From the NCBI RefSeq assembly GCF_040546685.1, contig NZ_JBEPOH010000001.1, positions 682,001 through 746,000 on the forward strand: DNA of 64,000 nt, in the 5' to 3' direction. The stretch comes from Variovorax sp. OAS795. Its GTDB lineage: Bacteria; Pseudomonadota; Gammaproteobacteria; Burkholderiales; Burkholderiaceae_C. The notes beneath the pieces were generated by a model. It ran no database searches and had not been told where the DNA came from. It saw nothing but the letters and a program-made list of their open reading frames with translations. The number at the start of each line of letters is the position of its first letter. The stretch's first letter is position 1. A program made the translations under genes and the position numbers. Below are positions 21,021 through 32,380 of this stretch, piece by piece.

Positions 21021-21839
21021 ATGAACTACACATTTCCCATGCGCTGGGTCGGCGTCGGCGCGCTCGCCATGGCCCTGCCGCTCGCAGCGGTGGCGCAGCA
21101 GGCCTTCACGCGCGGCACCGTCAACATGCGCGCGGGCCCCTCGGGCGACTATCCGCTGGTGGCGCGCCTCGGACCGGGCCAGCCGCTGGACGTGATGGGC
21201 TGCACGGGCGGCTACAGCTGGTGCGACGTGGTGCTGCCCGACGGCGGACGCGGCTGGGTCTGGGCCCGGAGCCTGGACTACGCCTACCAGGAGCGGCGCG
21301 TGCCGCTGGCGACCTACGGCGCGGCGATCGGCGTGCCCATCGTGACTTTCGTGATCGGCAGCTACTGGGCCGACTACTACCGCGACCGCCCCTGGTATGG
21401 GGAGCGGCGCTGGTGGGGTGGCCGGCCGCCGCCGCCGCCGATGCCAGGCTGGCGCCCGCCGCCGCCCATTCGTCCGGCCTGGCAGCCCAGGCCATGGCCG
21501 GGGCCCGGGTTCAAGCCCGCGCCCGGGCCCGGCGTCCGCCCGCAACCCGGCCCGGGCTACCGCGCGCCGCATCCCGGTCCCGGCTACCGGCAGCCCGCGG
21601 ACCCGGGTTTCAGGCCGCCGCGTCCCCAGCCCGCTTTCCGGCCCGGCCCGCCGCCGGGCCCGCCGCAGATGCACCAGGGCGGCGGCCGCCCCGGTGGTGG
21701 CGGGGGAGGAGGCGGTGGACGTGCGCATGGCGGTGAAGGCGGCGGCAAGGGTGGCGGCCATGGCGGAGGACACGGCGGGGGCCACGGTGGCGGAGGCGGA
21801 GGCGGCGGAAAGGGCGGCGGCCACGGCCACCGCGACTAG
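21021..21839 (+). CDS. Exported SH3-domain protein with Pro-rich and Gly/His-rich tail
   Basis: 272 aa starting at an ATG after AAAGGAAG. A signal peptide (about 1-23, ending AAVAQQ) is followed by a bacterial SH3 domain (about 27-85: GTVNMRAGPSGDYPLVARLG with DGGRGWVWARSL), then a hydrophobic segment (ATYGAAIGVPIVTFVIG). The second half is low complexity: a Pro/Arg/Trp-rich region with repeated PGPG motifs, then a Gly-rich tail with repeated HGGG. The tail could bind metal or peptidoglycan, but this is speculative. It sits between the two metH halves and its stop directly abuts the stop of the convergent LysR gene. Confidence 0.75.
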   Translation: MNYTFPMRWVGVGALAMALPLAAVAQQAFTRGTVNMRAGPSGDYPLVARLGPGQPLDVMGCTGGYSWCDVVLPDGGRGWVWARSLDYAYQERRVPLATYGAAIGVPIVTFVIGSYWADYYRDRPWYGERRWWGGRPPPPPMPGWRPPPPIRPAWQPRPWPGPGFKPAPGPGVRPQPGPGYRAPHPGPGYRQPADPGFRPPRPQPAFRPGPPPGPPQMHQGGGRPGGGGGGGGGRAHGGEGGGKGGGHGGGHGGGHGGGGGGGGKGGGHGHRD

Positions 21840-22757
21840 CTAGCCCGCGGGCGCAATCCCTGCCGCGGCCTGGCGGTCGCGCGCAATGAGCGCCACGAAG
21901 CGCTGCGCCCCGAGGCCCAGCGGCCGTTCGCGCGACCACACCACGTCGACCCACAGGTCCAGCCCGTTGCTGAGGTTCTCGAACGGGATCTCGACCAGCG
22001 CGCCGGCAGCCACGTGCGGCTTGGCAAAGTTGCGCGGCAGCCAGCCCCAGCCGAGCCCGGCGGTGATCAGGCCCAGCGCGGCCAGCGCGTTGTCGGTGCG
22101 CCAGACATGGCGCGCGAACACGAAGCGCGGGTCGCTGGTCGCCAGGTCGCGCCCGGCCACGACGATCTGCCGCGTGTTCGTGAGGTGTTCCTCCCGCAGG
22201 CGCTCGCCGGCGGCCGCCACCAGCACCGGGTGGTCGGGCGCCATCACGGCCACCATGGTGTCGCTGCCCACTTCCTGGAATCCTTCGCGGCCGTCGAGGC
22301 TCGGGCGCTCGAACACCAGCGCCAGCTGCGCGCGGCCGCTGTGCAGCAGCGCCAGCGCATCGGCCTGCGGAGCCGCCAGCACCTCGACCTGCAGCAGCGG
22401 ATATTCCTCGGCCAGCGCGGCCAGCGGTCCGCTCCAGGGTGCCGCCAGCAACTCGGGCGCAATCGCGAGCGTGAGGCGGTTCTCCAGTCCCTGCGTGAGG
22501 GCCAGTGCCTGCACCTGCAGCTGCTTGAGCTGGGCTGCCAAAAGGCGCGCCTGCGGCTCCAGCGAACGGGCGGCGGCGGTCGGCTGCGGCTCGCGGCCAC
22601 TGCGGTCGAACAGGGGAAGGGCGAGTTCGGCCTCGAGGCTGGCTATGGCCATGCTCACGGCCGAGGGCACCTTGTGCAGCGCGCGGGCCGCGGCCGAAAA
22701 CGAGCCGTGGTCGATCACGGCAAGGAAGACTTCGACGGTGTCGCTGGAAAAAGCCAT
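21840..22757 (-). CDS. LysR-family transcriptional regulator
   Basis: A 305-aa regulator. The N-terminal helix-turn-helix (about residues 5-62) has FLAVIDHGSFSAAARALHKVPSAV-type residues, of which SAAARALHKVPSAVSMAIAS is the recognition region; the rest is a LysR substrate-binding domain. The ATG at 22757 is used. It is divergent from the PACE efflux gene with a 104-bp shared promoter region, the arrangement known for AceR/AceI in Acinetobacter, so it probably activates that pump in response to a diamine or biocide ligand. It converges with the SH3 gene with no gap. Confidence 0.88.
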   Translation of the reverse strand: MAFSSDTVEVFLAVIDHGSFSAAARALHKVPSAVSMAIASLEAELALPLFDRSGREPQPTAAARSLEPQARLLAAQLKQLQVQALALTQGLENRLTLAIAPELLAAPWSGPLAALAEEYPLLQVEVLAAPQADALALLHSGRAQLALVFERPSLDGREGFQEVGSDTMVAVMAPDHPVLVAAAGERLREEHLTNTRQIVVAGRDLATSDPRFVFARHVWRTDNALAALGLITAGLGWGWLPRNFAKPHVAAGALVEIPFENLSNGLDLWVDVVWSRERPLGLGAQRFVALIARDRQAAAGIAPAG

Positions 22758-22861
22758 CTGCAAACCGGTCTATCAATGAAACTGAAAGAAGTTAACTTTT
22801 TATATCAGCAACACGCAAATAAAGTCCAGCCATTGCCTTCATCCGTTCCAGGAAAACAGCC

Positions 22862-23317
22862 ATGCAGGGGTTCCAGCGCCGCGTCATCTACATCACCCTC
22901 TACGAGGGGATCGCCATCGTGGCTGCCAGTGCGGGCCTGGCGCTGCTGACCGATGCCGGGCTCGGCCATTCCGGCCTGCTGGCGGTGGCCGCTTCGGTCA
23001 TCGCGGTGATCTGGAACCTGGTGTTCAACGCCCTGTTCGAACGCTGGGAGTCGCGCCAGGCCGTGCGCGGGCGCAGCGTGCGCCGGCGCGTGGCGCACGC
23101 CATCGGCTTCGAGGGCGGGCTGGTCGCCTTCCTGGTGCCGATGTTCGCCTGGGGCCTCGGGGTGACGCTCTGGCAGGCGCTGGTGATGGACCTGGGCTTG
23201 GTGGTGTTCTTCCTGGTCTACACCTTCGTCTTCAACTGGGCCTTCGACCGGGTGTTCGGGCTGCCGGCTTCGGCCGCGCCGCGGGCGCCCGCATCCGTGG
23301 CCGGGCAGGGGGCCTGA
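22862..23317 (+). CDS. PACE-family efflux transporter
   Basis: A 151-aa inner-membrane protein with four predicted helices arranged as two bacterial transmembrane pair (BTP) domains. BTP signatures are visible: RRVIYITLYEGIAIV with the family's membrane-embedded glutamate, IWNLVFNALFERWE, then in the second repeat RRVAHAIGFEGGLVAFLVP and VYTFVFNWAFDRVFG. PACE proteins export chlorhexidine and short-chain diamines using the proton gradient. Divergent from the LysR gene; 49 bp downstream the riboswitch region of the second metH gene begins. Confidence 0.9.
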   Translation: MQGFQRRVIYITLYEGIAIVAASAGLALLTDAGLGHSGLLAVAASVIAVIWNLVFNALFERWESRQAVRGRSVRRRVAHAIGFEGGLVAFLVPMFAWGLGVTLWQALVMDLGLVVFFLVYTFVFNWAFDRVFGLPASAAPRAPASVAGQGA

Positions 23318-23352
23318 ACGCCCCACGCGGCCGCGGCCCTTGCCGCAGCCGG

Positions 23353-23358
23353 TAAAAT
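23353..23358 (+). promoter_or_regulatory. Candidate -10 box before the SAH riboswitch
   Basis: TAAAAT lies 16 bases upstream of the conserved AAGGAGCG of the aptamer, placing the transcription start near 23365. That is the expected position for a leader containing the whole riboswitch. No clear -35 element was picked out. Confidence 0.45.
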
Positions 23359-23365
23359 TGCGCTC

Positions 23366-23494
23366 CCTTCCAAGGAGCGTTGCAGCGGCGGACATCATCG
23401 ACAGGGTCCGCCGTCAGGCTTGGAAGGCGCCCCGGCGGCCGGGGCGCAAGCCGCAAACGACGCTCACCTGACGTTTTTCCCTGCACAGGTGAGC
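23366..23494 (+). promoter_or_regulatory. S-adenosylhomocysteine (SAH) riboswitch controlling metH part 2
   Basis: The leader contains the conserved SAH-aptamer core: AAGGAGCGTTGCAGC (23372-23386), a GCGGAC/GTCCGC stem around 23386-23412, CGTCAGGCTTGGAA (23412-23425), a variable GC-rich hairpin, and AACGACGCTCACC (23457-23469), whose CGCTC can pair back with GAGCG as the family's pseudoknot. Immediately after it, GCTCACCTG (23462-23470) is a perfect reverse complement of CAGGTGAGC (23486-23494), and the latter includes the AGGTGAG ribosome site 6 bases before the ATG. Ligand binding would use the first strand in the pseudoknot and free the ribosome site, giving an ON switch when SAH accumulates. 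Confidence 0.88.
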
Positions 23495-23499
23495 CCCCC

Positions 23500-26247
<2,748 letters not shown>

Positions 26248-26299
26248 ACCTGCCGGCCGGCATGGCCGACCGGCGCCGGGAGTTGTTATTCAGAAGTTG

Positions 26300-28099
26300 A
26301 TGTTTGCCGCCGCGCACTACGCGGCCCTGGCTGTCTTCGTCGTTGCCTGCTGGGGTTTCGGCCGCGCACTGCTGGCGCGCCTTCTGCCGCCGCCGCGCCG
26401 TGACGCATGGCTCGAAGCGGCGATGGCCGCGACCCTCGGGGTCGGCCTTTTCATCTGCGCGTTCCAGCTGCTCGCGATCTTCGGCGCGTTCAAGGTGGGC
26501 GCCACCGTGGCGCTGATCGCTGCCGGCGTCGTGGCCGCGGCGGTGCAGCTGCGGCCCTGGTGGCGCACGGTCCACGCTTCGGCAACGCCCGCCGCGCCAT
26601 GGACCCGTGACGACAGGATCGCGGCCATCGCCCTGGCGCTGGTGGCGCTGCCCGCGCTGGTCGCGCCGCTGGCGCCGCCGGCCGCCTTCGACGAGCTGAT
26701 GTACCACCTGCCCTATGCGCGGCAGGTGGCGCAGCAGGGTTCGCTGGGCATCCACGAGTGGCTGCGCTACCCCTGGTTTCCGTACAACTACAACCTGCTG
26801 TACGCCGCCGCGCTGCAGGTCGGCGACGACGTGCTGCCGCACTTTCTCAATGCGCTGGCCGGGCTCCTTTCTTCGGTGATGGTGTTGCGCCTGGGCATCC
26901 AGCACGCGAACCGGGTCACGGCCATCGTCGGCACCGCCATCTGGATCGGCATCGGCGACTATTCGAATGCGCTGATAGACATGGGCGTGGCGCTCTTCGT
27001 GCTCGGCGCCTGTGTGGCGCTGTGGTGGTGGCGCGAGTCGCAGCCGGTGCAGGGCGGCACGCGGTGGCTCGGCCTGGCGGCGTTCTGCCTCGGCGTGGCG
27101 GCGGGATCGAAGTACCAGGCGCTCACCTTCCTGCCGCTGGTGGCGCTGTTCGTCGTCTGGCACGAGCGCCGGCCCAAGGCCTGGGCGCTGGCGCTGCTGT
27201 GCTTCATGGTGCCGTGCGTGTACTGGTACGCCCGCAACGCCCTCATGACCGGCGACCCGTTCAACCCCATCGGCGCGCGCGTGTTCGGCTTCACCGACTG
27301 GATCCCGGCCGACTACGTGCAGCAGGTGGCCGACGTGCGCGACCACGCGGCGCGGCCCAACGCGCTGATCTGGGCCGTGTTCCTGGCACCGCTCAGCGTG
27401 TGGTGGAAGCGCTCGGCCGCCGTGCGCGCGGCGGGCTGGTTCTGCTTCTATTCGGTGGCCGTGTGGCTCGTGACCTCGCGCTACCCGCGCTATCTCACGG
27501 CCTCGTTCCCGCTGCTCGCGCTGATGTCGGCCATCGGCTGGCAGGTGCTGTTCGGCCGGATCGGCGGCGGGCTGCGGCGGGTGTTCGGACCGCGCGGTGG
27601 AACGGCAGCCGCCGTCGATGCGCCTGCCGCACCCGCCGGCCGCCTGGGCCTGGCCGGCGACTGGATCGTCGTGCTGCTCGTCGCCGCGCTGGCCGCGGTG
27701 TCGCTGAAGCAGACCGCCGCCAAGGTGGCGATGATCTCGCCCACGCCCGAGACGCGCGAAGCCTTCCTGCGCCAGCATGTGCCGGGCTATGCCGCCATGG
27801 ACTACCTGCGCCGGCATGCCGACGGGCGCGTCTACCAGATTGCGCTGAACGAGGCGATCTACTACGGCCCCAATCCCATCTGGGGCGATACGCTCGGCCC
27901 CTGGCGCTACCGCGATTTCCTGCTGCTGCCTCCGGGCGACATGGCGGTCAAGCTCGCGCAGCGGGGCTTCACCGCCATCGTCATGCCCACGTCGATGGTG
28001 CCGACGCTGGCCACCCGGCCGGGCTTCGACCAGCATTTCGCCTTGCTCTACGAGCAAGACGGCGGCCGGGCCTATCGCATTCTCTCGACCGCACCATGA
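26300..28099 (+). CDS. GT-C-fold membrane glycosyltransferase-like protein
   Basis: A 599-aa polytopic membrane protein with about ten or more helices. After the second helix pair a large external loop has PPAAFDELMYHLPYARQVAQ, with acidic residues in the position of the GT-C catalytic loop (as in ArnT/PMT-type enzymes), followed by the PWFPYNYNLLYAAAL segment. The soluble C-terminal tail (about 480-599) is probably periplasmic. It overlaps the downstream GT2 gene by ATGA, and a GtrA-like flippase follows, so the three genes probably build and use a polyprenyl-phosphate-linked sugar to modify an envelope glycan. The acceptor is unknown. Confidence 0.75.
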   Translation: MFAAAHYAALAVFVVACWGFGRALLARLLPPPRRDAWLEAAMAATLGVGLFICAFQLLAIFGAFKVGATVALIAAGVVAAAVQLRPWWRTVHASATPAAPWTRDDRIAAIALALVALPALVAPLAPPAAFDELMYHLPYARQVAQQGSLGIHEWLRYPWFPYNYNLLYAAALQVGDDVLPHFLNALAGLLSSVMVLRLGIQHANRVTAIVGTAIWIGIGDYSNALIDMGVALFVLGACVALWWWRESQPVQGGTRWLGLAAFCLGVAAGSKYQALTFLPLVALFVVWHERRPKAWALALLCFMVPCVYWYARNALMTGDPFNPIGARVFGFTDWIPADYVQQVADVRDHAARPNALIWAVFLAPLSVWWKRSAAVRAAGWFCFYSVAVWLVTSRYPRYLTASFPLLALMSAIGWQVLFGRIGGGLRRVFGPRGGTAAAVDAPAAPAGRLGLAGDWIVVLLVAALAAVSLKQTAAKVAMISPTPETREAFLRQHVPGYAAMDYLRRHADGRVYQIALNEAIYYGPNPIWGDTLGPWRYRDFLLLPPGDMAVKLAQRGFTAIVMPTSMVPTLATRPGFDQHFALLYEQDGGRAYRILSTAP

Positions 28100-29073
28100 C
28101 CGACCACAACCCAACCGCCGCAGCCCACGCGCCGCTGCGCATCGCAGCGGTGATCCCCTGCTACAACGAGGCGCTCTCCATCGCGCAGGTGGTCGCGCAG
28201 TTCCGCGCCGCGCTGCCGGAGGCCGAGATCCACGTCTTCGACAACAACTCGAGCGACGACACCGCCGCCATCGCACGCGCGAGCGGCGCCCTGGTGACGC
28301 ACGTGGCGGCGCCGGGCAAGGGCAACGTGGTGCGGCGCATGTTCGCCGACGTGGAGGCCGACGTGTACGTCACGGTCGACGGCGACGCCACCTACGACGT
28401 GGCCAGCGCGCCCCGGCTGGTGGAGCTGCTGGTGGAGCGCAACCTCGACATGGTGGTGGGCTGCCGCGTCGACGATGGGCAGAACGCGCTCACCTACCGC
28501 GCCGGCCACCGCCTGGGCAACCGCATGCTCACCGGCGCCGTGGCGCAGCTGTTCGGCGGCGGCCTCACCGACATGCTCTCGGGCTACCGCGTGTTCTCGC
28601 GCCGCTACGCCAAGTCGTTCCCGGCGCTCTCGCACGGCTTCGAGATCGAGACCGAGCTCACGGTGCACGCGCTCGAACTGCGCATGCCCTATGCCGAGCT
28701 CGACACCACCTACAGCACGCGCCCCGAGGGGTCGCACAGCAAGCTCTCGACCTACCGCGACGGCTGGCGCATCCTCAGGACCATCTGCAAGCTGTTCATC
28801 AGCGAGCGGCCGCTGCAGTTCTTCTCGATCCTGGCGGCCGTGCTCGCGGCGAGCGCCATCGCGCTGGCCATCCCGCTGCTGGTCACCTACCTGCACACCG
28901 GCCTGGTGCCCCGGATCCCCACGGCGGTGCTCGCGACCGGCGCCATGCTGGCCGCGATGCTGTCGATGGTCTGCGGCGTGGTGATGCATGCGATCCGGCT
29001 CGGCCGCCGCGAGGCCAAGCGCCTGCGCTACCTCGCGATTCCCGGCGTCGGGCTGTTCCGCCGCACGCCATGA
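28096..29073 (+). CDS. Family-2 glycosyltransferase with C-terminal membrane helices (DPM1/GtrB-like)
   Basis: 325 aa. The GT-A nucleotide-sugar fold starts AAVIPCYNEALSIAQVV, with DNNSSDDTA and the metal/UDP-binding VTVDGDATYD (DxD-like) near residue 97, then GYRVFSRRYAKSFP and the QXXRW-like region. Two membrane helices follow (about 240-265 and 272-297). This architecture matches enzymes that charge undecaprenyl phosphate with a sugar at the inner face of the membrane. It overlaps both neighbours by ATGA (28096-28099 and 29070-29073). Confidence 0.88.
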   Translation: MTDHNPTAAAHAPLRIAAVIPCYNEALSIAQVVAQFRAALPEAEIHVFDNNSSDDTAAIARASGALVTHVAAPGKGNVVRRMFADVEADVYVTVDGDATYDVASAPRLVELLVERNLDMVVGCRVDDGQNALTYRAGHRLGNRMLTGAVAQLFGGGLTDMLSGYRVFSRRYAKSFPALSHGFEIETELTVHALELRMPYAELDTTYSTRPEGSHSKLSTYRDGWRILRTICKLFISERPLQFFSILAAVLAASAIALAIPLLVTYLHTGLVPRIPTAVLATGAMLAAMLSMVCGVVMHAIRLGRREAKRLRYLAIPGVGLFRRTP

Positions 29074-29459
29074 AGGCGGGCCGCGAGTTCCTCGCGTTCG
29101 CCATCGTCGGCGCGGCGGGATTCGTGGTCGACGTGGCGGTGCTGTACCTTGCGGCGCCGCTGCTGGGCTGGTACGGCGCGCGGGTGCTGTCCTTCCTTGC
29201 GGCGGCCACGGCCACCTGGGCGCTGAACCGGCGCTACACCTTCCGCGGGCGGCGCTCCGATGCTTCGGTGCTGCGCGAATACCTCGGCTATCTCGCGACG
29301 ATGCTCGGCGGCGCGCTCGTCAACTACGGTGCGTATGTGCTGGTTCTGCATTGGGCCACGGGGCCCTGGGCGCCGGCGGCCGGCGTGGCGCTGGGCAGCT
29401 GCGCGGGGCTGGTCGTGAACTTCCTGTCGGCGCGCTACCTTGTGTTTCGGGTGCGGTAG
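29070..29459 (+). CDS. GtrA family membrane protein
   Basis: 129 aa with four predicted helices; begins EFLAFAIVGAAGFVVDVAVL and has ATWALNRRYTFRGR between helices two and three, a GtrA hallmark. GtrA proteins are proposed flippases for polyprenyl-phosphate-linked sugars made by the neighbouring GT2. Last gene of the three-gene operon; it converges on the enamidase gene. Confidence 0.9.
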   Translation: MKAGREFLAFAIVGAAGFVVDVAVLYLAAPLLGWYGARVLSFLAAATATWALNRRYTFRGRRSDASVLREYLGYLATMLGGALVNYGAYVLVLHWATGPWAPAAGVALGSCAGLVVNFLSARYLVFRVR

Positions 29460-29467
29460 GAGTTTTG

Positions 29468-29493
29468 CTCCCTCCCCCAGAGGGGGAAGGAGA
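29468..29493. terminator. Possible bidirectional terminator between gtrA-like gene and enamidase
   Basis: In the 45-bp gap between convergent genes, TCCCTCCCCCAGAGGGGGAAGGA forms a GC-rich hairpin (CCCTC/CCCC paired with GGGG/AGGG-like strand). There is no long T-tract, so intrinsic termination is not certain. It also resembles the half-units of the REP-like elements at 44.3 and 46.8 kb. Confidence 0.4.
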
Positions 29494-29504
29494 AAGAGAG
29501 GCGC

Positions 29505-30704
29505 TCAGTGCCCGCCCGACACCACCACCGGAATCTCGGTCGCTGGCGGCGTGTTGCGGCTGCGGCCGCAGCGCACGATGCCGTCGATCATCACCATGCC
29601 CACGCCCGGGATGTCGCCCAGTCGCACGCTCTCCAGCAGGCCGGGCGCGGGCGAATGCTGCGCGCGGTCCATGAAGACGAAGTCGGCGTCGCGGCCCACT
29701 TCGATGAGCCCGCAGTTCAGCTTGCGGATGCGCGCCGTGTTGCCGGTGGCAAAGCAGAACACCAGCTCGGCCGGAATGTTGGCGATCGACGAGAGCATGG
29801 CCACCATGCGCAGGATGCCCAGCGGCTGCACGCCCGAACCCGCGGGGCCGTCGGTGCCGAGGATCACGCGGTGCGGGCACTTGAGATCGAGCGCAGCCCT
29901 GGCCGCCGCGATGGCGACCTTCTCGTTGCCGTTGTGCACGATCTCGATCGCGCGCGAGCTCTTCTCGCACAGCTCGCACACATGGGCCTCGGGCAGCGAG
30001 GTGTGGCCGCCGTTGATGTGGCCGATGATGTCGGCGTCGGCTTCGAGCACCACGTCCTTGTCGATCAGGCCCGAGCCGGGAATCGACGGGCCACCGGTGT
30101 GGATGGTGCTCTGGATGCCGTACTTGCGCGCCCAGGCCACCATCTCCTTGGCCTCGTAGCCGGCCTTCACCGAGCCCAGGCCCACTTCGCCGAGCAGGCC
30201 CACACCCGCTTCGGCAAGCTCCTTGAAATCGCTCTCGACCATGCCCTTCTCGATGACCGGCGCGCCCGCCAGCACCTTCACGCCGCCGGGGCGGAAATTG
30301 TCGAACGCCCGCTGCGCCGTGATGGCCAGCGCCTTCAGGCCCACGATGTCCTTCGGGCGGCCGGGCAGGTGCACCTCGCCGGCCGAGATCATGGTGGTCA
30401 CGCCACCGTTCATGGTGGAGTCGATCCAGCCGATCTGGCCCTGGCGCGGTGTCCAGTCGCCGAACACCGGGTGCACGTGGCTGTCGATCAGGCCTGGCGC
30501 CACGCAGGTCTGCCTGGCGTCGATGACGGTCTTCGCGCCTTCGAGGTCGCAGTCCTTTTCCTTGCCGACCTGGGTGATCAGGCCGTCGTTCACCACCAGG
30601 GTGTCGGCATCCAGGATGGGCTTGTCGATGTCGCCCGACAGCAGGAGCCCGATGTTCTTTATGACGACTTTGCCCGACTTGGCGCCGGCTGCGATTTCTG
30701 CCAT
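29505..30704 (-). CDS. ena: Enamidase (6-oxo-tetrahydronicotinate amidohydrolase family)
   Basis: A 399-aa amidohydrolase. Metal ligands His76 and His78 are in GLIDSHVHPVFGD; GGVTTMISAGEVHLPGRPKD, IHTGGPSIPGS, HINGGHTS and the C-terminal RCGRSRNTPPATE closely recall the Eubacterium barkeri enamidase, which opens 1,4,5,6-tetrahydro-6-oxonicotinate to 2-formylglutarate plus ammonia. The similarity is recalled, not computed. It sits next to a 6-hydroxynicotinate-reductase gene, the preceding step in that pathway. The start overlaps the tetR gene by 46 bp on the same strand, implying cotranscription with it. Confidence 0.85.
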   Translation of the reverse strand: MAEIAAGAKSGKVVIKNIGLLLSGDIDKPILDADTLVVNDGLITQVGKEKDCDLEGAKTVIDARQTCVAPGLIDSHVHPVFGDWTPRQGQIGWIDSTMNGGVTTMISAGEVHLPGRPKDIVGLKALAITAQRAFDNFRPGGVKVLAGAPVIEKGMVESDFKELAEAGVGLLGEVGLGSVKAGYEAKEMVAWARKYGIQSTIHTGGPSIPGSGLIDKDVVLEADADIIGHINGGHTSLPEAHVCELCEKSSRAIEIVHNGNEKVAIAAARAALDLKCPHRVILGTDGPAGSGVQPLGILRMVAMLSSIANIPAELVFCFATGNTARIRKLNCGLIEVGRDADFVFMDRAQHSPAPGLLESVRLGDIPGVGMVMIDGIVRCGRSRNTPPATEIPVVVSGGH

Positions 30705-31423
30705 TTTGTGTTGTCCTCGTCGTGGGTGTTGTCGGGTGCCTCGTCTGCCGGGACCTCGTCCGCGCGCACGGTGCGCAGCACGGTCTCGATCACGAAGTCT
30801 TCCCAGTGCGTGATCGCCTCGGGCGATTCCAGCGGCTCGCCCAGGAACGCCGTGAGCGTGTGCCGGTTCGAGGTGTAGAAATAGCCCGTGGATGCGATCA
30901 GCAGGTAGATGTCGCGCGCGATCAGCGCCTTGCGGAACAGGCCCTGCGACGCGCCGCTGGCCAGGATCTCGGCAATGATCGCCACCGCCCGCGAAGAGTA
31001 TTCGCGCGCCCGCAGCGACTTCGAGATGTGCCGGCCCTTGTGCAGGTTCTCGGTGTTCAGCAGCGTGACGAACTCGGGGTTCTTGCGGTAGTAGCCCAGC
31101 ACGAAGCGGATCACTTCAGTGAGCGCCTCCACGGGCCGGGAAGCATCGAGCGCGATGGCGGCCTCGGCGTCGTCCATGCGCTTGTAGATGCCCTCGAGCA
31201 CCGCGATGAACAGGCCTTCCTTGCTGCCGAAGTAGTAGTAGATCATCCGGTCGTACGACTTCGCGGCCTTGGAGATCTTCTCCACGCTGCCGCCGTCGTA
31301 GCCGTACCGGGCGAACACCTTGGTCGCCGCCTTCAGGATGCTGTCGCGCGTGGCCTGCGCCGCGGCCTCGCGCACGCCGGTGCGGCGCTGGGGCTTGCCG
31401 TTGGCGGTGCGGCTGTCGGCCAT
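30659..31423 (-). CDS. TetR/AcrR-family transcriptional regulator
   Basis: 254 aa from the ATG at 31423 (an upstream in-frame ATG at 31474 would overlap the ferredoxin reductase gene). The N-terminal helix-turn-helix (about 20-65: DSILKAATKVFARYGYDGGS with SYDRMIYYYFGSKEGLF) is typical TetR. The C-terminal domain resembles the RutR-like C-terminal regulators. The last 46 bp overlap the enamidase start, so it probably controls the nicotinate genes; the paired palindromes at 32381-32435 in the divergent promoter are candidate operators. Confidence 0.88.
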   Translation of the reverse strand: MADSRTANGKPQRRTGVREAAAQATRDSILKAATKVFARYGYDGGSVEKISKAAKSYDRMIYYYFGSKEGLFIAVLEGIYKRMDDAEAAIALDASRPVEALTEVIRFVLGYYRKNPEFVTLLNTENLHKGRHISKSLRAREYSSRAVAIIAEILASGASQGLFRKALIARDIYLLIASTGYFYTSNRHTLTAFLGEPLESPEAITHWEDFVIETVLRTVRADEVPADEAPDNTHDEDNTKWQKSQPAPSRAKSS

Positions 31424-31442
31424 CGTGCGCGCGGTGCCCCGC

Positions 31443-32216
31443 TTATTTTTCGGCGAACGCGCGTTCGACGACAAAGTCGCCCGGCGTGCTCGTGTTGCCT
31501 TCCTTGAAGCCGCGCCCTTCGAGGATGTGCTTCAGGTCCACCAGGAGGCCGGGGCTGCCGCACAGCATCACGCGGTCTTCGACCGGGTTGAGCGGCGGCA
31601 GGCCGAGGTCGTCGGTGAGCTTGTTGGTCGAGATCAGGTCGGTGATGCGGCCCTGGTTGCGGAACTCCTCGCGCGTGACCGTGGGGTAGTAGAGCAGCTG
31701 CTTCTCGACCATCTCGCCCAGGAACTCGTGCTTGGGCAGGTGGTCGGTCACGAGGTCGTGGTAGGCCAGCTCGTCGACCTGGCGCACGCCGTGCACCAGG
31801 ATGACCTGCTCGAACTTCTCGTAGGTCTCAGGGTCGCGGATGATGCTCATGAACGGTGCGAGGCCGGTGCCCGTGCCGAACAGGTACAGGCGCTTGCCCG
31901 GCAGCGTGTAGTCGATCAGCAGCGTGCCGGTGGGCTTGCGGCCCACGATGATGGTGTCGCCGACCTGGATGTGCTGCAGCTTCGAGGTGAGTGGGCCTTC
32001 CTCCACCTTGATGCTCAGGAACTCGAGATGCTCCTCGTAGTTCGGGCTCACGATGCTGTAGGCGCGCAGCAGGGGCTTGTTGTTGACCTTCAGGCCGATC
32101 ATCGTGAAATGACCATTCGAGAAGCGCAGCGCCGGGTCGCGCGTGGTGGTGAAGGTGAACAGGCGGTCGGTCCAGTGGTGGACGCTCAGGACGCGTTCTT
32201 CGCTGAAAGCACTCAT
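31443..32216 (-). CDS. fpr: Ferredoxin/flavodoxin-NADP+ reductase
   Basis: A 257-aa FAD enzyme. FAD-binding RAYSIVSPNYEEHLEFLSIK near residue 52, NADP-binding GTGTGLAPFMSIIRDP near 115, and the C-terminal GDFVVERAFAEK are characteristic of bacterial Fpr (subclass with short FAD site). It passes electrons between NADPH and ferredoxin or flavodoxin. The start is the ATG at 32216, divergent from the 6-hydroxynicotinate reductase gene. Because that reductase uses reduced ferredoxin in E. barkeri, Fpr could be its electron feed here; it may equally be a general housekeeping enzyme. Confidence 0.93.
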   Translation of the reverse strand: MSAFSEERVLSVHHWTDRLFTFTTTRDPALRFSNGHFTMIGLKVNNKPLLRAYSIVSPNYEEHLEFLSIKVEEGPLTSKLQHIQVGDTIIVGRKPTGTLLIDYTLPGKRLYLFGTGTGLAPFMSIIRDPETYEKFEQVILVHGVRQVDELAYHDLVTDHLPKHEFLGEMVEKQLLYYPTVTREEFRNQGRITDLISTNKLTDDLGLPPLNPVEDRVMLCGSPGLLVDLKHILEGRGFKEGNTSTPGDFVVERAFAEK

Positions 32217-32380
32217 ACGGAACTCAAGAGTTGGTTGAACAGTGGAAAGTGGCTGGGCCGGGATGCACGCCTCTGGGGCGTGCATCCATCGGCAGGCTGC
32301 GAACCCTCCATTGTCGTTGGTCGGAAAAACCCCCGAAGCACACCGCGAGAAAACACCATTGCAAGCATCGGGCCTGTTTG

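Noticed and set aside
23380..23499. N-terminal extension of MetH part 2
   Set aside because: The stretch is the SAH riboswitch; coding there is incidental.
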